Source: Merdiplasma sp964643295
GTDB lineage: Bacteria > Bacillota > Clostridia > Lachnospirales > Lachnospiraceae
DNA length: 64,000 nucleotides
Direction: 5' to 3'
Assembly (NCBI GenBank): GCA_964643295.1
Contig: CAZXSN010000001.1
Coordinates: 186,001-250,000 of the forward strand
The translations under genes were made by a program, and so were the position numbers. Shown piece after piece: positions 33,911 to 41,781 of the stretch (the stretch's first letter is position 1; the number at the start of each line of letters is the position of its first letter). Under the pieces are notes generated by a model. That model was not told the origin of the DNA. It saw only the letters and a program-made list of their open reading frames with translations, and searched no databases.

Positions 33911-35329
33911 TCAGCAAAGAGCCGCAAGGTGGCGGCGCAGAATCTTTCCCGTTGCTGTACGGGGGATTTTGTCGATCACCTCGATGGCAGCAGGTACTTT
34001 GTAGTACTCCAGACGATCGGCGAGATATTCCCGCAGCTTTGCCGGATCGGCATCGGAATCAAAGACGACAAACAGCTTCGGCAGCTGTCCGTATTCAGCG
34101 CTGTCCTGCGCGACGCAGGCGCACTCCTGCACACCGGGAAACTCCGAGGCCACCCGCTCCACTTCATCGGGGATGACCTTGCGTCCGTGCACGTTGATGA
34201 TCTCGTTGATACGGCCAACATAGTACAGACTGCCGTCCTCCCCGTAATAGGCGACATCGCTGGTGATGACGGAACCGTTGACCTTCACTCTGTCCGTGAG
34301 CGCCTTCTTCTTGTAATAGCCCTTCATGTTCATATCGCCGCGGATGGCAATGTAGCCGTATTCGCCTGGCTTTGTGATCAGCTCCCCCGCCTTGTTCTGC
34401 AGATCTACCTGTGCGTGGAGAGAAGCTTTTCCCAGACAGGCGTCGGCGGGATTCTGGGAGCAGTTGTTGATCAGACAGCAGCCGGCTTCGGTGGTTCCGT
34501 ATACGTTGTACAAAGTGACAGATGGGTAACGCTGCAAAAATTCGTTTTTGTCCCGTGCGCTTACCGGGAAGATCGCTGTCTGCACAGCCTTAAGCTGCCT
34601 GGCCGTCTCGTTCATCTTTTCTGGATCCGCATGCAGAAGCCTCGAGAAATCAGAAGGGATGAGCGCCAGGTGGCTGACGTGACAGGCAGCTGCCTGGGCA
34701 AAAAAGTCTTCCAGAGGCTCTAAAGAGCGGCGCAGCACGGCACAGGCTCCGGCGTACAAAGCGGCAAAGACACGGCGGTAGCCAAAGGCCAGATTGAAAG
34801 GTGCGCTGACCAGAAGGACGGAGTCTGCCGTGATTTTTGTGCCCACGGCCAGATTTTCCACGGCGCAGAGCATGCTGCGGTTGGTGTGCAGAATCCTTTC
34901 GGGACTGCCTGTGGTGCCTGTGGTGGAAATAATGGCGCAGTCATTGTCCGCCGGCGGAAAAGGAAAAGTCTGTTCTTCTTTAAAAAAGTCACTCCAGGAA
35001 GAGTCATCCTCCCCGGGGAAAATCCTCTCCGGCTTTACAGCGCGGATCAGATCACAAAGACTTTCCTCCGAAAGGGAGCGCTCCAGGGGAACGCTGATTA
35101 CACCGGCCAGCTGACAGCCCAGGAATGCCGGAAAGTAGTACGTAAGATCATCCGCTTTGAGGCCGACGCGGGCACCTTTGCGCACCTTGTGTATTTTGAG
35201 GAAGGCAGCAAACGCGGCCGCTCTGCGGTAGAATTCCCGATAGGAGAGAGCCTGCCCCTCACAGATGAGGGCTGTTTTGTCCGGGTACCGGATACTGTTT
35301 AAGTAAACGGCCTCAATGATGCTGTTCAT
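33911..35329 (-). CDS. AMP-forming acyl-CoA synthetase/acid ligase (ANL family)
   Basis: A 472-aa ANL-family ligase. Adenylation motifs are ISTTGTTGSPERILH (A3), VYGTTEAGC (A5), YVGRINEIINVHGRKV (A7-A8) and the catalytic lysine in PRTATGKILRRH (A10). It activates a carboxylic acid with ATP to an acyl-adenylate and passes it to CoA or a carrier protein. It is slightly shorter than typical acyl-CoA synthetases (about 500-550 aa). No carrier protein gene is beside it. Promoter at 35441-35469; downstream partner is the aldehyde dehydrogenase. Substrate not predictable from sequence here. Confidence 0.85.
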   Translation of the reverse strand: MNSIIEAVYLNSIRYPDKTALICEGQALSYREFYRRAAAFAAFLKIHKVRKGARVGLKADDLTYYFPAFLGCQLAGVISVPLERSLSEESLCDLIRAVKPERIFPGEDDSSWSDFFKEEQTFPFPPADNDCAIISTTGTTGSPERILHTNRSMLCAVENLAVGTKITADSVLLVSAPFNLAFGYRRVFAALYAGACAVLRRSLEPLEDFFAQAAACHVSHLALIPSDFSRLLHADPEKMNETARQLKAVQTAIFPVSARDKNEFLQRYPSVTLYNVYGTTEAGCCLINNCSQNPADACLGKASLHAQVDLQNKAGELITKPGEYGYIAIRGDMNMKGYYKKKALTDRVKVNGSVITSDVAYYGEDGSLYYVGRINEIINVHGRKVIPDEVERVASEFPGVQECACVAQDSAEYGQLPKLFVVFDSDADPAKLREYLADRLEYYKVPAAIEVIDKIPRTATGKILRRHLAALC

Positions 35330-35440
35330 TCTCTTCCTCTTTTCTTTCCGGCAGCGTCTGCCGGTATTGACCGCGCACCGGCTGACAGTACATGCGAAAG
35401 GTGTGTCATGCGGTTATGCGCGGCTGCCTTTGACACGGAA

Positions 35441-35469
35441 AGTATAGCACAGGAAACAAAAACTTTCAA
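35441..35469 (-). promoter_or_regulatory. Promoter of the ligase-aldehyde dehydrogenase operon
   Basis: On the minus strand TTGAAA (35464-35469), 17 bases, TATACT (35441-35446). It stands 25 bases from the edge of repeat copy B, so insertion of the repeat did not cut it. Confidence 0.65.
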
Positions 35470-35493
35470 CGCGGCTTGACAGCATGTGATAAG

Positions 35494-35714
35494 ATGATTA
35501 CAGCGTCAAAAGCCTGAACTTTCGGCTGCAAAGCAGCTAAAGGGGGAATAGGCTATTTGACGCGCCCCAAACTTAAGGCAAGAAGCGGGGTGTGTCTAAC
35601 CGGCCAAAAGCGGAGCTTAAAGATGGGGCCCCGGAATTTAGGAATGTCAGGCAGGATTGTGGAAGCTTAAAAGCAGGGGAACAATCCGTAATCACTTTTT
35701 GAAGCCTGAATCAT
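35494..35714 (+). mobile_element. MITE-like palindromic repeat, copy B
   Basis: A 221-base element, inverted relative to copy A at 22348-22565. Its first 35 bases are identical to those of copy A in matching sense. Terminal repeats are ATGATTACAGCGTCAAAA and, at the other end, the complement of ATGATTCAGGCTTCAAAA. AAG flanks both sides (35491-35493 and 35715-35717), a possible three-base target duplication. A base-pair partner changes from A-U in copy A to G-U in copy B in the CxCCCC/GGGGTG stem, so pairing is kept. Confidence 0.75.
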
Positions 35715-35817
35715 AAGACAGCAGGACTGCAGGGACAGCCAGACAGCGAACCGGTTCGTAAAGGGCTGCACGGTGACGGATGGGAGTATGCTGCCTGCCC
35801 GGAAGGAGAAGGGTTGG

Positions 35818-36099
35818 ATGAAACAACGGGAGAAGCCATTAGGGGATCGGAATCTCATCGGATCCAATGTGACAAAGATGCGTATGCTGTATCACTTAAG
35901 CCAGAAGGATCTGGCGACCAATATGCAGCTGATGGGGGTCGATATCAATCTCTCATCGCTGTCAAAACTGGAGGGGCAGACAAGGGCCGCCACAGACAGG
36001 GAGGTGCTGGCGATTGCCCGGATCTTCAACATCAAGATCGACGATCTGTTCAAAAATGCCGTCATCCGGCCGGAGCAAAAGTCAGAGGACCAGGACTAG
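35818..36099 (+). CDS. XRE-family DNA-binding protein
   Basis: A 93-aa helix-turn-helix protein of the Cro/CI type: IGSNVTKMRMLYHLSQKDLA is helix 1 to 2 and INLSSLSKLEGQTRAATDRE the recognition helix region, ending in VLAIARIFNIKIDDLF. Start 35818 has AAGGAG nine bases upstream; a longer in-frame start reaches into sequence just past repeat copy B. It is a compact repressor-type protein. It lies upstream of the operon at 36506 with its own stop and a promoter between, so it may control that operon, but no operator was identified. Confidence 0.82.
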   Translation: MKQREKPLGDRNLIGSNVTKMRMLYHLSQKDLATNMQLMGVDINLSSLSKLEGQTRAATDREVLAIARIFNIKIDDLFKNAVIRPEQKSEDQD

Positions 36100-36505
36100 G
36101 GGAAGAGCATTTGAAAGATATTAACAATACACTTTACTCTATAGTCTTATAAGAATACAAAATCAATGGATCCAAAATTCCGGACGCGGGAGGTTTTGGG
36201 GTATCTCCCGCGCTTAAAGATTGGGGGATGGCAGTCACCCTTGCAGATCGTACCGGGTAAAGGGAAGACGAAAGGAAGGAGCTTACGGGAAACGCGTGTT
36301 TCTCTGCGGATGCCCCCGGCCTGCCGCACAATGTTAAAAAGTCTTAAAAGTCCTTATGAATCCATGGATTTGCCGTTGAAATGAATTCCCATATATGGTA
36401 AGATAAAACAAAGGCGGGATCGCTTTTGAAACTGTCAGATGGTTCTTAAAAAGAGACAGGGGCGGCTTCCCGTCAAAAGAAAAGCCGAAGGGGAACTTTG
36501 CCGGT
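36100..36505. other. Intergenic region with promoter of the downstream operon
   Basis: About 406 bases. It holds a good promoter at 36376-36404. AT-rich sequence near 36110-36160 includes TATAGT and TTATAAG but no -35 at suitable distance. No gene recognised. Confidence 0.5.
36376..36404 (+). promoter_or_regulatory. Promoter of the operon starting at 36506
   Basis: TTGAAA (36376-36381), 17 bases, TAAGAT (36399-36404). CCATATATGG (36389-36398) in the spacer is a perfect 10-base palindrome touching the -10, a possible repressor site. Confidence 0.65.
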
Positions 36506-37012
36506 ATGGGAAAAATCAAGAAGGATGATCCAAGTCAGGCGAACAGAAACCGCGTACGCAGGGCGCAGGAGCTTATCAGCGACTGTACCGACAGGCTGAT
36601 GGATGTGATGCAGCGCATGGATTCTTTATACGCGCCTCTTTCCGGATCGGAGAGGGAGACAGACCGGAAGCTTCTGGCGCAGGTTATGATGAATGAGGTC
36701 ACCGTCATAGAAACGGACCTCAAAGAGGCCGCCGCAGTCTGCGAGGACTATCTGGCGACCTGTTCGGAATCTTCTTCGTTCCGCAATTCCGTTCGCCTCT
36801 CCCTTGGCTGCGCGAATGAGCTGGCGGTGCTCTGCAGCAGCCGCAGGCAGTGGCTTTCGAAGCAGAAGGAGGCAATCCGTGTAAGGGAGCAGTCCCGCGA
36901 TGCCGCGGGGGCAATTTCCGATCTGGGGCAGAGAAATTCTCTCCAGGCCGGGCTGGAAAAGTATGCCGCACAAGTTCGCCGTGCTGCGCCGGATAAAACC
37001 GGTTCAGAGTAG
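36506..37012 (+). CDS. Uncharacterised helical protein
   Basis: A 168-aa protein I do not recognise. It is charged and predicted almost wholly helical: RVRRAQELISDCTDRLMDVM at the front, then ETDRKLLAQVMMNEVTVIET and LSKQKEAIRVREQSRD. It has five cysteines and no signal peptide or membrane helix. GAAGGGG lies about 11 bases before the ATG. The next gene begins 63 bases downstream and encodes a membrane coiled-coil protein, so the two probably act together. First gene after the promoter at 36376. Confidence 0.6.
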   Translation: MGKIKKDDPSQANRNRVRRAQELISDCTDRLMDVMQRMDSLYAPLSGSERETDRKLLAQVMMNEVTVIETDLKEAAAVCEDYLATCSESSSFRNSVRLSLGCANELAVLCSSRRQWLSKQKEAIRVREQSRDAAGAISDLGQRNSLQAGLEKYAAQVRRAAPDKTGSE

Positions 37013-37075
37013 GCGCGGTGCGGGGGACGAATCGTTTCATGATTACCATAAGGAGGAGGTTATTTAAGGGTACCT

Positions 37076-38035
37076 ATGGCAAATGCGCAGAACAATCACA
37101 GAGAGAAACCCACGCACCGCATGACGCTGGCGGCGGTCGGATGCGCCGTTTTCAGCCTGGTGCTTACGCTGATTACGACCGTATTCCGGGATTCCATTAT
37201 CATTGAGTCCGGGATCCGTACCTGGACGTTTCTGCGGAATCTTTCCTATGCTGCCTGGGGGATTACCGCCTGCGCGGTCATCGCCTCCTGTATCTTATAC
37301 TTTTCCAGACGCAGGAAAGACGCTGCGCTAAGCAGAGAGGAACATAAAAAAGAACAGGAGGAGCAGGAGAAATCCAGACAAAGCAGCGCCTACCTTGATC
37401 CAAACCGCCTGGATCCGGAAGTGATTGCGTCGATCGTGCGGGATCAGATCCGCCGGTTCAGCAAAGGAGCGCAGGAAGGAAAGGCGGGAGCGCAGGAGGA
37501 ATTTCTGTATTCGGACAAGGGCAGGGAAGTAAGGGAATCGATCAAGCAGAGTTATCTGAAACTGAGCGAGCAGATGTCCGAGATGGACCGGTATCAGGAA
37601 AAGCTGCGGACTCTGCTGACCGCGAACGGAGCCTACAGTCTTTCCGATATGAACGACATGCTCGACAAAATCGAGCAGCACCTTTTAAGGCAGATCCGGA
37701 AAGTATTAAACGTCCAGGATCTGTTTTCACAGGAGCGGCGCGAGGACATGGAGCAGTTAAGCAGACTTTTGTCAGATACAGTCGGGCTTAATGAGACCCA
37801 CCTTGCGCGTGTGAGAGAATTTTTGTTCGCGGTTGCGGAATTTTTAAACAACCAGGATTCCGGCGATTCCGATCTGAAGATGCTGGAAACCTACCGGCAG
37901 ACGATTTTAGATACCATGCAGGAGCAGGAAGAATCACCGCTTTCTTCCTATCTGCAGGAATCGCAGAGGGAGCGAAGCCAGGAGGCGGAATCTAAAGAAA
38001 GCGGAATCCACCTTACATTCGGCGAGCATTCTTAA
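37076..38035 (+). CDS. Membrane protein with long cytoplasmic coiled coil, unknown function
   Basis: A 319-aa protein. Two hydrophobic helices lie near the N-terminus (TLAAVGCAVFSLVLTLITTV and AAWGITACAVIASCILYF) around a short outside loop. The rest is highly charged and coiled-coil-like (EEHKKEQEEQEKSRQ, LKLSEQMSEMDRYQEKLRTL, QEQEESPLSSYLQESQ). No family recognised. AAGGG lies seven bases before the ATG. It may be a scaffold that holds cytoplasmic partners at the membrane. A terminator follows, then a VWA lipoprotein gene on the same strand. Confidence 0.65.
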   Translation: MANAQNNHREKPTHRMTLAAVGCAVFSLVLTLITTVFRDSIIIESGIRTWTFLRNLSYAAWGITACAVIASCILYFSRRRKDAALSREEHKKEQEEQEKSRQSSAYLDPNRLDPEVIASIVRDQIRRFSKGAQEGKAGAQEEFLYSDKGREVRESIKQSYLKLSEQMSEMDRYQEKLRTLLTANGAYSLSDMNDMLDKIEQHLLRQIRKVLNVQDLFSQERREDMEQLSRLLSDTVGLNETHLARVREFLFAVAEFLNNQDSGDSDLKMLETYRQTILDTMQEQEESPLSSYLQESQRERSQEAESKESGIHLTFGEHS

Positions 38036-38050
38036 AGCGGGAAAGAAGCG

Positions 38051-38090
38051 GCCGGGAAGCGCGGCCTAAAAATAGGCTTTCCGGCGTTTT
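38051..38090 (+). terminator. Terminator or attenuator before the VWA lipoprotein gene
   Basis: GCCGGGAAGC (38051-38060) pairs with GCTTTCCGGC (38076-38085) with one G-U; GTTTT follows. It lies 15 bases past the stop of the membrane coiled-coil gene. Confidence 0.55.
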
Positions 38091-38229
38091 GCAGAGGAAG
38101 AACAGATGTCTTTTTTTCCTGGCGAAGCGCTGCCTTCGGCCGGCCGTAAAAATGCGGCTTTCGCTTTAAGGAGGGGCTGCGTTCGTGCTTGAGGGGCCGC
38201 GGGCTGATCCTGAAAGGAGGAAACCATAA

Positions 38230-39951
38230 ATGAGAGAACACAAAGAGGGAGGACACCGCCGGATACTCTGGTGGGTTTTGTTCCTGGTGACTGCCGTCTG
38301 CCTTACCGGCTGCGGCGGATCTTCGGTCCGGGTGGATACTTCCGAGGACCGTCTGTCCGAGGAGGAAGCGCAGGAAGAGCTGGATTCCCTGCTCTCCAAG
38401 GTCCATGTCACAAAAGTAACCAATCCGGTCATGGATATCTATACGGATGAAGTCAGCGAAGCGGACGCGCTGGATGACATTGACACGTTTCCGGTCACCG
38501 TGACGGCGCCTTCCAGCGCCGATGTCGTGATTGAAATCGCCGCGGCTACAGAGCTTTCCGCCGACGCGCCGGATGACTGGCTTAACGTCATCGCGAGAAA
38601 CTTTAACAAGACAAACCCGGTTCTTTCTGACGGCACCTCCGTGGGCGTATCCGTGAGAAAAATCACTTCCGGGGAGGTTGTCACCTATATCAGAGCGAAT
38701 GCCTATCAGCCGGAGGTCTTTATCCCCAGCAACACGATCTGGGGGGATATGCTTTCCTCCAGCGGATTCGACCTGGAGAAGCTGACGGACCGCATCGTGG
38801 GCAACACGGCCGGCATTCTGATGGCTCCGGAGACCTATGACAAGTTTATCGAGAAATATAAGGAGGCGACTTTGGCCAATGTGATCGAAGCCTCGATCAA
38901 CAAGGACATCGTGTTTGCTTTCCCGAACCCGAATACTTCTTCCACGGGCATCAACATTCTGACCTCGATTTTGTATTCGTTTGACTCTGCGAATCCGCTG
39001 TCTGACAGCGCAACCGGGAAGCTTTTGGACTACCAGAAGACAGCGCCGCCGGTGGCTTATACGACGGCTGTCCTGCGCAATTCGGCGGCGAAAGGCGTGA
39101 TCGATTCCATGGCCATGGAAGAGCAGGCATACGCGAATACACCGGAGCTGTCGGATTACGTGTACATCCCGTTCGGTATCCGCCATGACCATCCGGTCTA
39201 TACCTTTGACTGGACATCGGCCAAGGAGAAGGAGGCCGCGCGGCTGTTTATTGACTATGCCCTGTCGGAGCAGAGCCAGAAGCTTGCCAGCGAGCGCGGG
39301 TTTAACCGCCACGACGAGTACGTTTCTCAGCCGACCGGACTGGACGGCACAGGATTTCTGACCGCGCAGGGGATCTGGAAGACAGTGAAAAATGGAGGAC
39401 GGCCGGTGCTGGCCGTATTTATCGCCGATGTTTCCGGCTCCATGTCCGGGACACCGTTAAATTCCCTGAAATCGTCCCTCATCTCCGCAAGCGCTTATAT
39501 CGGCAGCGAGCATTATGTCGGTCTGGTCAGCTATGCCTCGGATGTGATCTGCAATCTTCCGGTCGCGCAGTTTGACGCAAAGCAGCGGGCCTACTTCTAC
39601 GGGGAAGTGAAGGGCCTGTCGGCATCCGGGGAAACCGCCACATACGACGCTCTTTTAGCCGGCATCAGGATGATTCAGGATGCGCAGGAGGAGCTGGAAG
39701 AACAGGGCGTGGTGGACGCGAAGCCCATGATCTTCCTGCTCTCGGACGGGGAGCAGAACGCCGGCTATTCCTATGACCGGGTCGCGCCGGTTGTGGCGGG
39801 GCTTGGCATTCCGGTTTATACGATTGCCTACAACATGGATGGATCGGATGAACTCGCCGCTCTCTCGGCTTTAAATGAGGTCAGCAGTCTGACTGCGGGA
39901 AGCGATGACATCACGAATCAGCTGAGAAACCTGTTCAACGTGGAGCTGTAA
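38230..39951 (+). CDS. Lipoprotein with solute-binding-like region and VWA domain
   Basis: A 573-aa exported lipoprotein. The lipobox is LTGC with Cys28, after a hydrophobic segment ILWWVLFLVTAVC. Residues about 80-380 resemble a solute-binding fold (IARNFNKTNPV, VFIPSNTIWGD, FNRHDEYV near its end). Residues from about 395 are a von Willebrand A domain: the metal site is DVSGSMSG with the threonine in GETATYDALL and the aspartate in LLSDGEQN, all present. Such fusions occur in Firmicutes near TelA-type genes and are thought to act in cell-envelope stress. AAAGGAGG precedes the ATG. The sigma factor gene follows 41 bases later. Confidence 0.85.
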   Translation: MREHKEGGHRRILWWVLFLVTAVCLTGCGGSSVRVDTSEDRLSEEEAQEELDSLLSKVHVTKVTNPVMDIYTDEVSEADALDDIDTFPVTVTAPSSADVVIEIAAATELSADAPDDWLNVIARNFNKTNPVLSDGTSVGVSVRKITSGEVVTYIRANAYQPEVFIPSNTIWGDMLSSSGFDLEKLTDRIVGNTAGILMAPETYDKFIEKYKEATLANVIEASINKDIVFAFPNPNTSSTGINILTSILYSFDSANPLSDSATGKLLDYQKTAPPVAYTTAVLRNSAAKGVIDSMAMEEQAYANTPELSDYVYIPFGIRHDHPVYTFDWTSAKEKEAARLFIDYALSEQSQKLASERGFNRHDEYVSQPTGLDGTGFLTAQGIWKTVKNGGRPVLAVFIADVSGSMSGTPLNSLKSSLISASAYIGSEHYVGLVSYASDVICNLPVAQFDAKQRAYFYGEVKGLSASGETATYDALLAGIRMIQDAQEELEEQGVVDAKPMIFLLSDGEQNAGYSYDRVAPVVAGLGIPVYTIAYNMDGSDELAALSALNEVSSLTAGSDDITNQLRNLFNVEL

Positions 39952-39992
39952 CCGCAAAGCTTCCTCTTAGCAAAGAGCAGGGAGGCAGCCGG

Positions 39993-41174
39993 ATGGATGC
40001 GCAGCCGGAAGGGGGATGCCGAGTGGATTTCAGCGACGCGAACTGGCAGGAGACGCTGCACGGTTTTCTGGAGCTTGCGAAATCAAGGAAAAACGGGTTG
40101 GAATATCAGGAGGTGGAGGCGTTTCTGCAGGATATGTCCCTGGGGGAAGAGGTCATGGAGGAAATGCTGAGATACCTGGAAGACAACGGCGTGGATGTGC
40201 TGCGTGTTCCGAACAGGGAGGCACAGCAGCTGTTTGCGGAGGATGAGACGGATTCTGATCCGGAGGAGGATAGCCATGCAAACCGGGAAAAAGTTAGACG
40301 CGCGGCGGCTGTTTCCTCCGATACAGACTGGGAAGAGGATACCGCGGTCACGGATTCTGTGCGGATGTACCTGCGGGAGATTGGCAGGACTCCTCTTCTG
40401 ACCGCGGAGGAGGAGATCGCGCTGGCCAAGCGCATCGAGGCGGGTGACGAGGAGGCCAGGCAGAAACTGCTGGAGGCGAACCTGCGTCTGGTGGTCAGCA
40501 TTGCCAAACGGTTTGTGGGGCACGGGATGGCGCTTCTGGACCTGATTCAGGAGGGAAACTTAGGGCTGCTCAAAGCGGTGGAAAAGTTCGATTACCGTAT
40601 GGGCTGCAAGTTCAGCACCTACGCGACCTGGTGGATTCGCCAGTTTATCACGCGTTCCATTTCCGATCAGGCCCGGACAATCCGTCTGCCGGTTCATATG
40701 GCGGAGACCGTCAACCGTATGTCCCGCGTTACCCGGCAGCTTGTGCAGGATCTGGGGCGGGAGCCGACGGAGGAAGAGATCGCGGAGAAACTGAAGATAT
40801 CGGTGCAGTCCGTGCGGGACATCCGAAGGTTCGCACAGGATCCGCTGTCTCTGGAAATGCCTGTCAGCGACGAGGAGGATGCTTCCCTGGGTGATTTTCT
40901 CCCGGATAAGGGAAACCTTATGCCTGCGGATGCCGTGGAGAACATCCTGATGAAAGAGCAGATCAGCGAGGTGCTCAGTACGCTCACGCAGCGGGAGCAG
41001 GAGGTGCTTCGGCTGCGGTTCGGACTGGATGACGGACAGCAGAGGACACTGGAAGAGGTGGGCAGCATCTTTCATGTGACCCGCGAGCGAATCCGGCAGA
41101 TTGAGGCCAAGGCCCTGCGCAGGATTCGAAACAGCCCCGCCAGAAAACAGAAACTAAAGGATTATCTGGACTGA
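39993..41174 (+). CDS. RpoD-like sigma-70 factor, probable second paralogue
   Basis: A 393-aa primary-type sigma factor. Region 1.2 (VRMYLREIGRTPLLTAEEE), region 2 (LRLVVSIAKRFVGHGMALLD, STYATWWIRQFITRSISDQA), region 3 (PVHMAETVNRMSR) and region 4 (LTQREQEVLRLRFGLDDG, VTRERIRQIEAKALRRIR) are all present, preceded by a short region 1.1. Compared with the usual housekeeping text (RYVGRGM, RQAITRAIADQ) it has RFVGHGMA and RQFITRSISDQ. There is no dnaG gene beside it, which normally precedes rpoD. It is therefore probably an alternative primary-like sigma linked to the VWA lipoprotein gene. Being the sole housekeeping sigma cannot be excluded. Confidence 0.85.
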   Translation: MDAQPEGGCRVDFSDANWQETLHGFLELAKSRKNGLEYQEVEAFLQDMSLGEEVMEEMLRYLEDNGVDVLRVPNREAQQLFAEDETDSDPEEDSHANREKVRRAAAVSSDTDWEEDTAVTDSVRMYLREIGRTPLLTAEEEIALAKRIEAGDEEARQKLLEANLRLVVSIAKRFVGHGMALLDLIQEGNLGLLKAVEKFDYRMGCKFSTYATWWIRQFITRSISDQARTIRLPVHMAETVNRMSRVTRQLVQDLGREPTEEEIAEKLKISVQSVRDIRRFAQDPLSLEMPVSDEEDASLGDFLPDKGNLMPADAVENILMKEQISEVLSTLTQREQEVLRLRFGLDDGQQRTLEEVGSIFHVTRERIRQIEAKALRRIRNSPARKQKLKDYLD

Positions 41175-41781
41175 CGGCTCTTTGCCTATGTGCGCCAAAG
41201 TGCGCCGGCCATAACGTTTTTGACGCCGCTTCTTTCAGGGAGCGCGGATGAAAAAACCAGAAAAAAAACGAAAAAATACGAACATGCTTTTGAAAAAAGC
41301 CTCCGGCAGCACACCGGGGGCTTTTTCATGTCTGCTTCCCCGTATTTTCGCCCGCTGCTTAACGGATCCGCAGCACTTTGAGAGGGGGAGGGAAAAGCAG
41401 GGAACTGCTATATCGCATAAAGATAATGACTTTTTAACGATAAAAATTTCTACTATGCGCAGAAGTCCTGAAAAATTTTTTTGAGCCATAGTGTCTATGA
41501 ACGGATGATTAGGCGCTGAATGCTGCGGCAAGGGATGAAGGAACGGTCAGGAAAGGAGGAGTTTTAAGGACCGGATTTTGCGGTCAGGGAGGCATTTCCG
41601 GAGGAACGTTTAGGGCGAGGGTCGTTTTTAAATTTTCACGCAGGCGTTCATCTTCGCGGCATTCACAGGGAAAAGGGATCTGCTGAGGAAAGGATAAGGC
41701 AGGAAAAAAAGCGGAAGAACCGTTTTTGCCCTTCATTCGGCTAAAGTCCCCTTTCCGGTTTTTCAGGAAGGAGTGTGTTTG
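41175..41781. other. Intergenic region with terminator
   Basis: About 607 bases. It contains the terminator at 41299-41326. Beyond it, AT-rich DNA at 41400-41480 may hold the promoter of the GHKL gene but no clean -35/-10 pair was found. No gene recognised. Confidence 0.5.
41299..41326 (+). terminator. Intrinsic terminator after the sigma factor gene
   Basis: GCCTCCGG (41299-41306), 7-base loop, CCGGGGGC (41314-41321), TTTTT, preceded by AAAAAA. Ends the lipoprotein-sigma transcript. Confidence 0.8.

Noticed and set aside
38032..39312. A 426-codon frame on the minus strand opposite the VWA lipoprotein gene
   Set aside because: It is the antisense of a well-supported gene with lipobox, VWA metal site and ribosome site. 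High GC at third positions keeps the antisense open.
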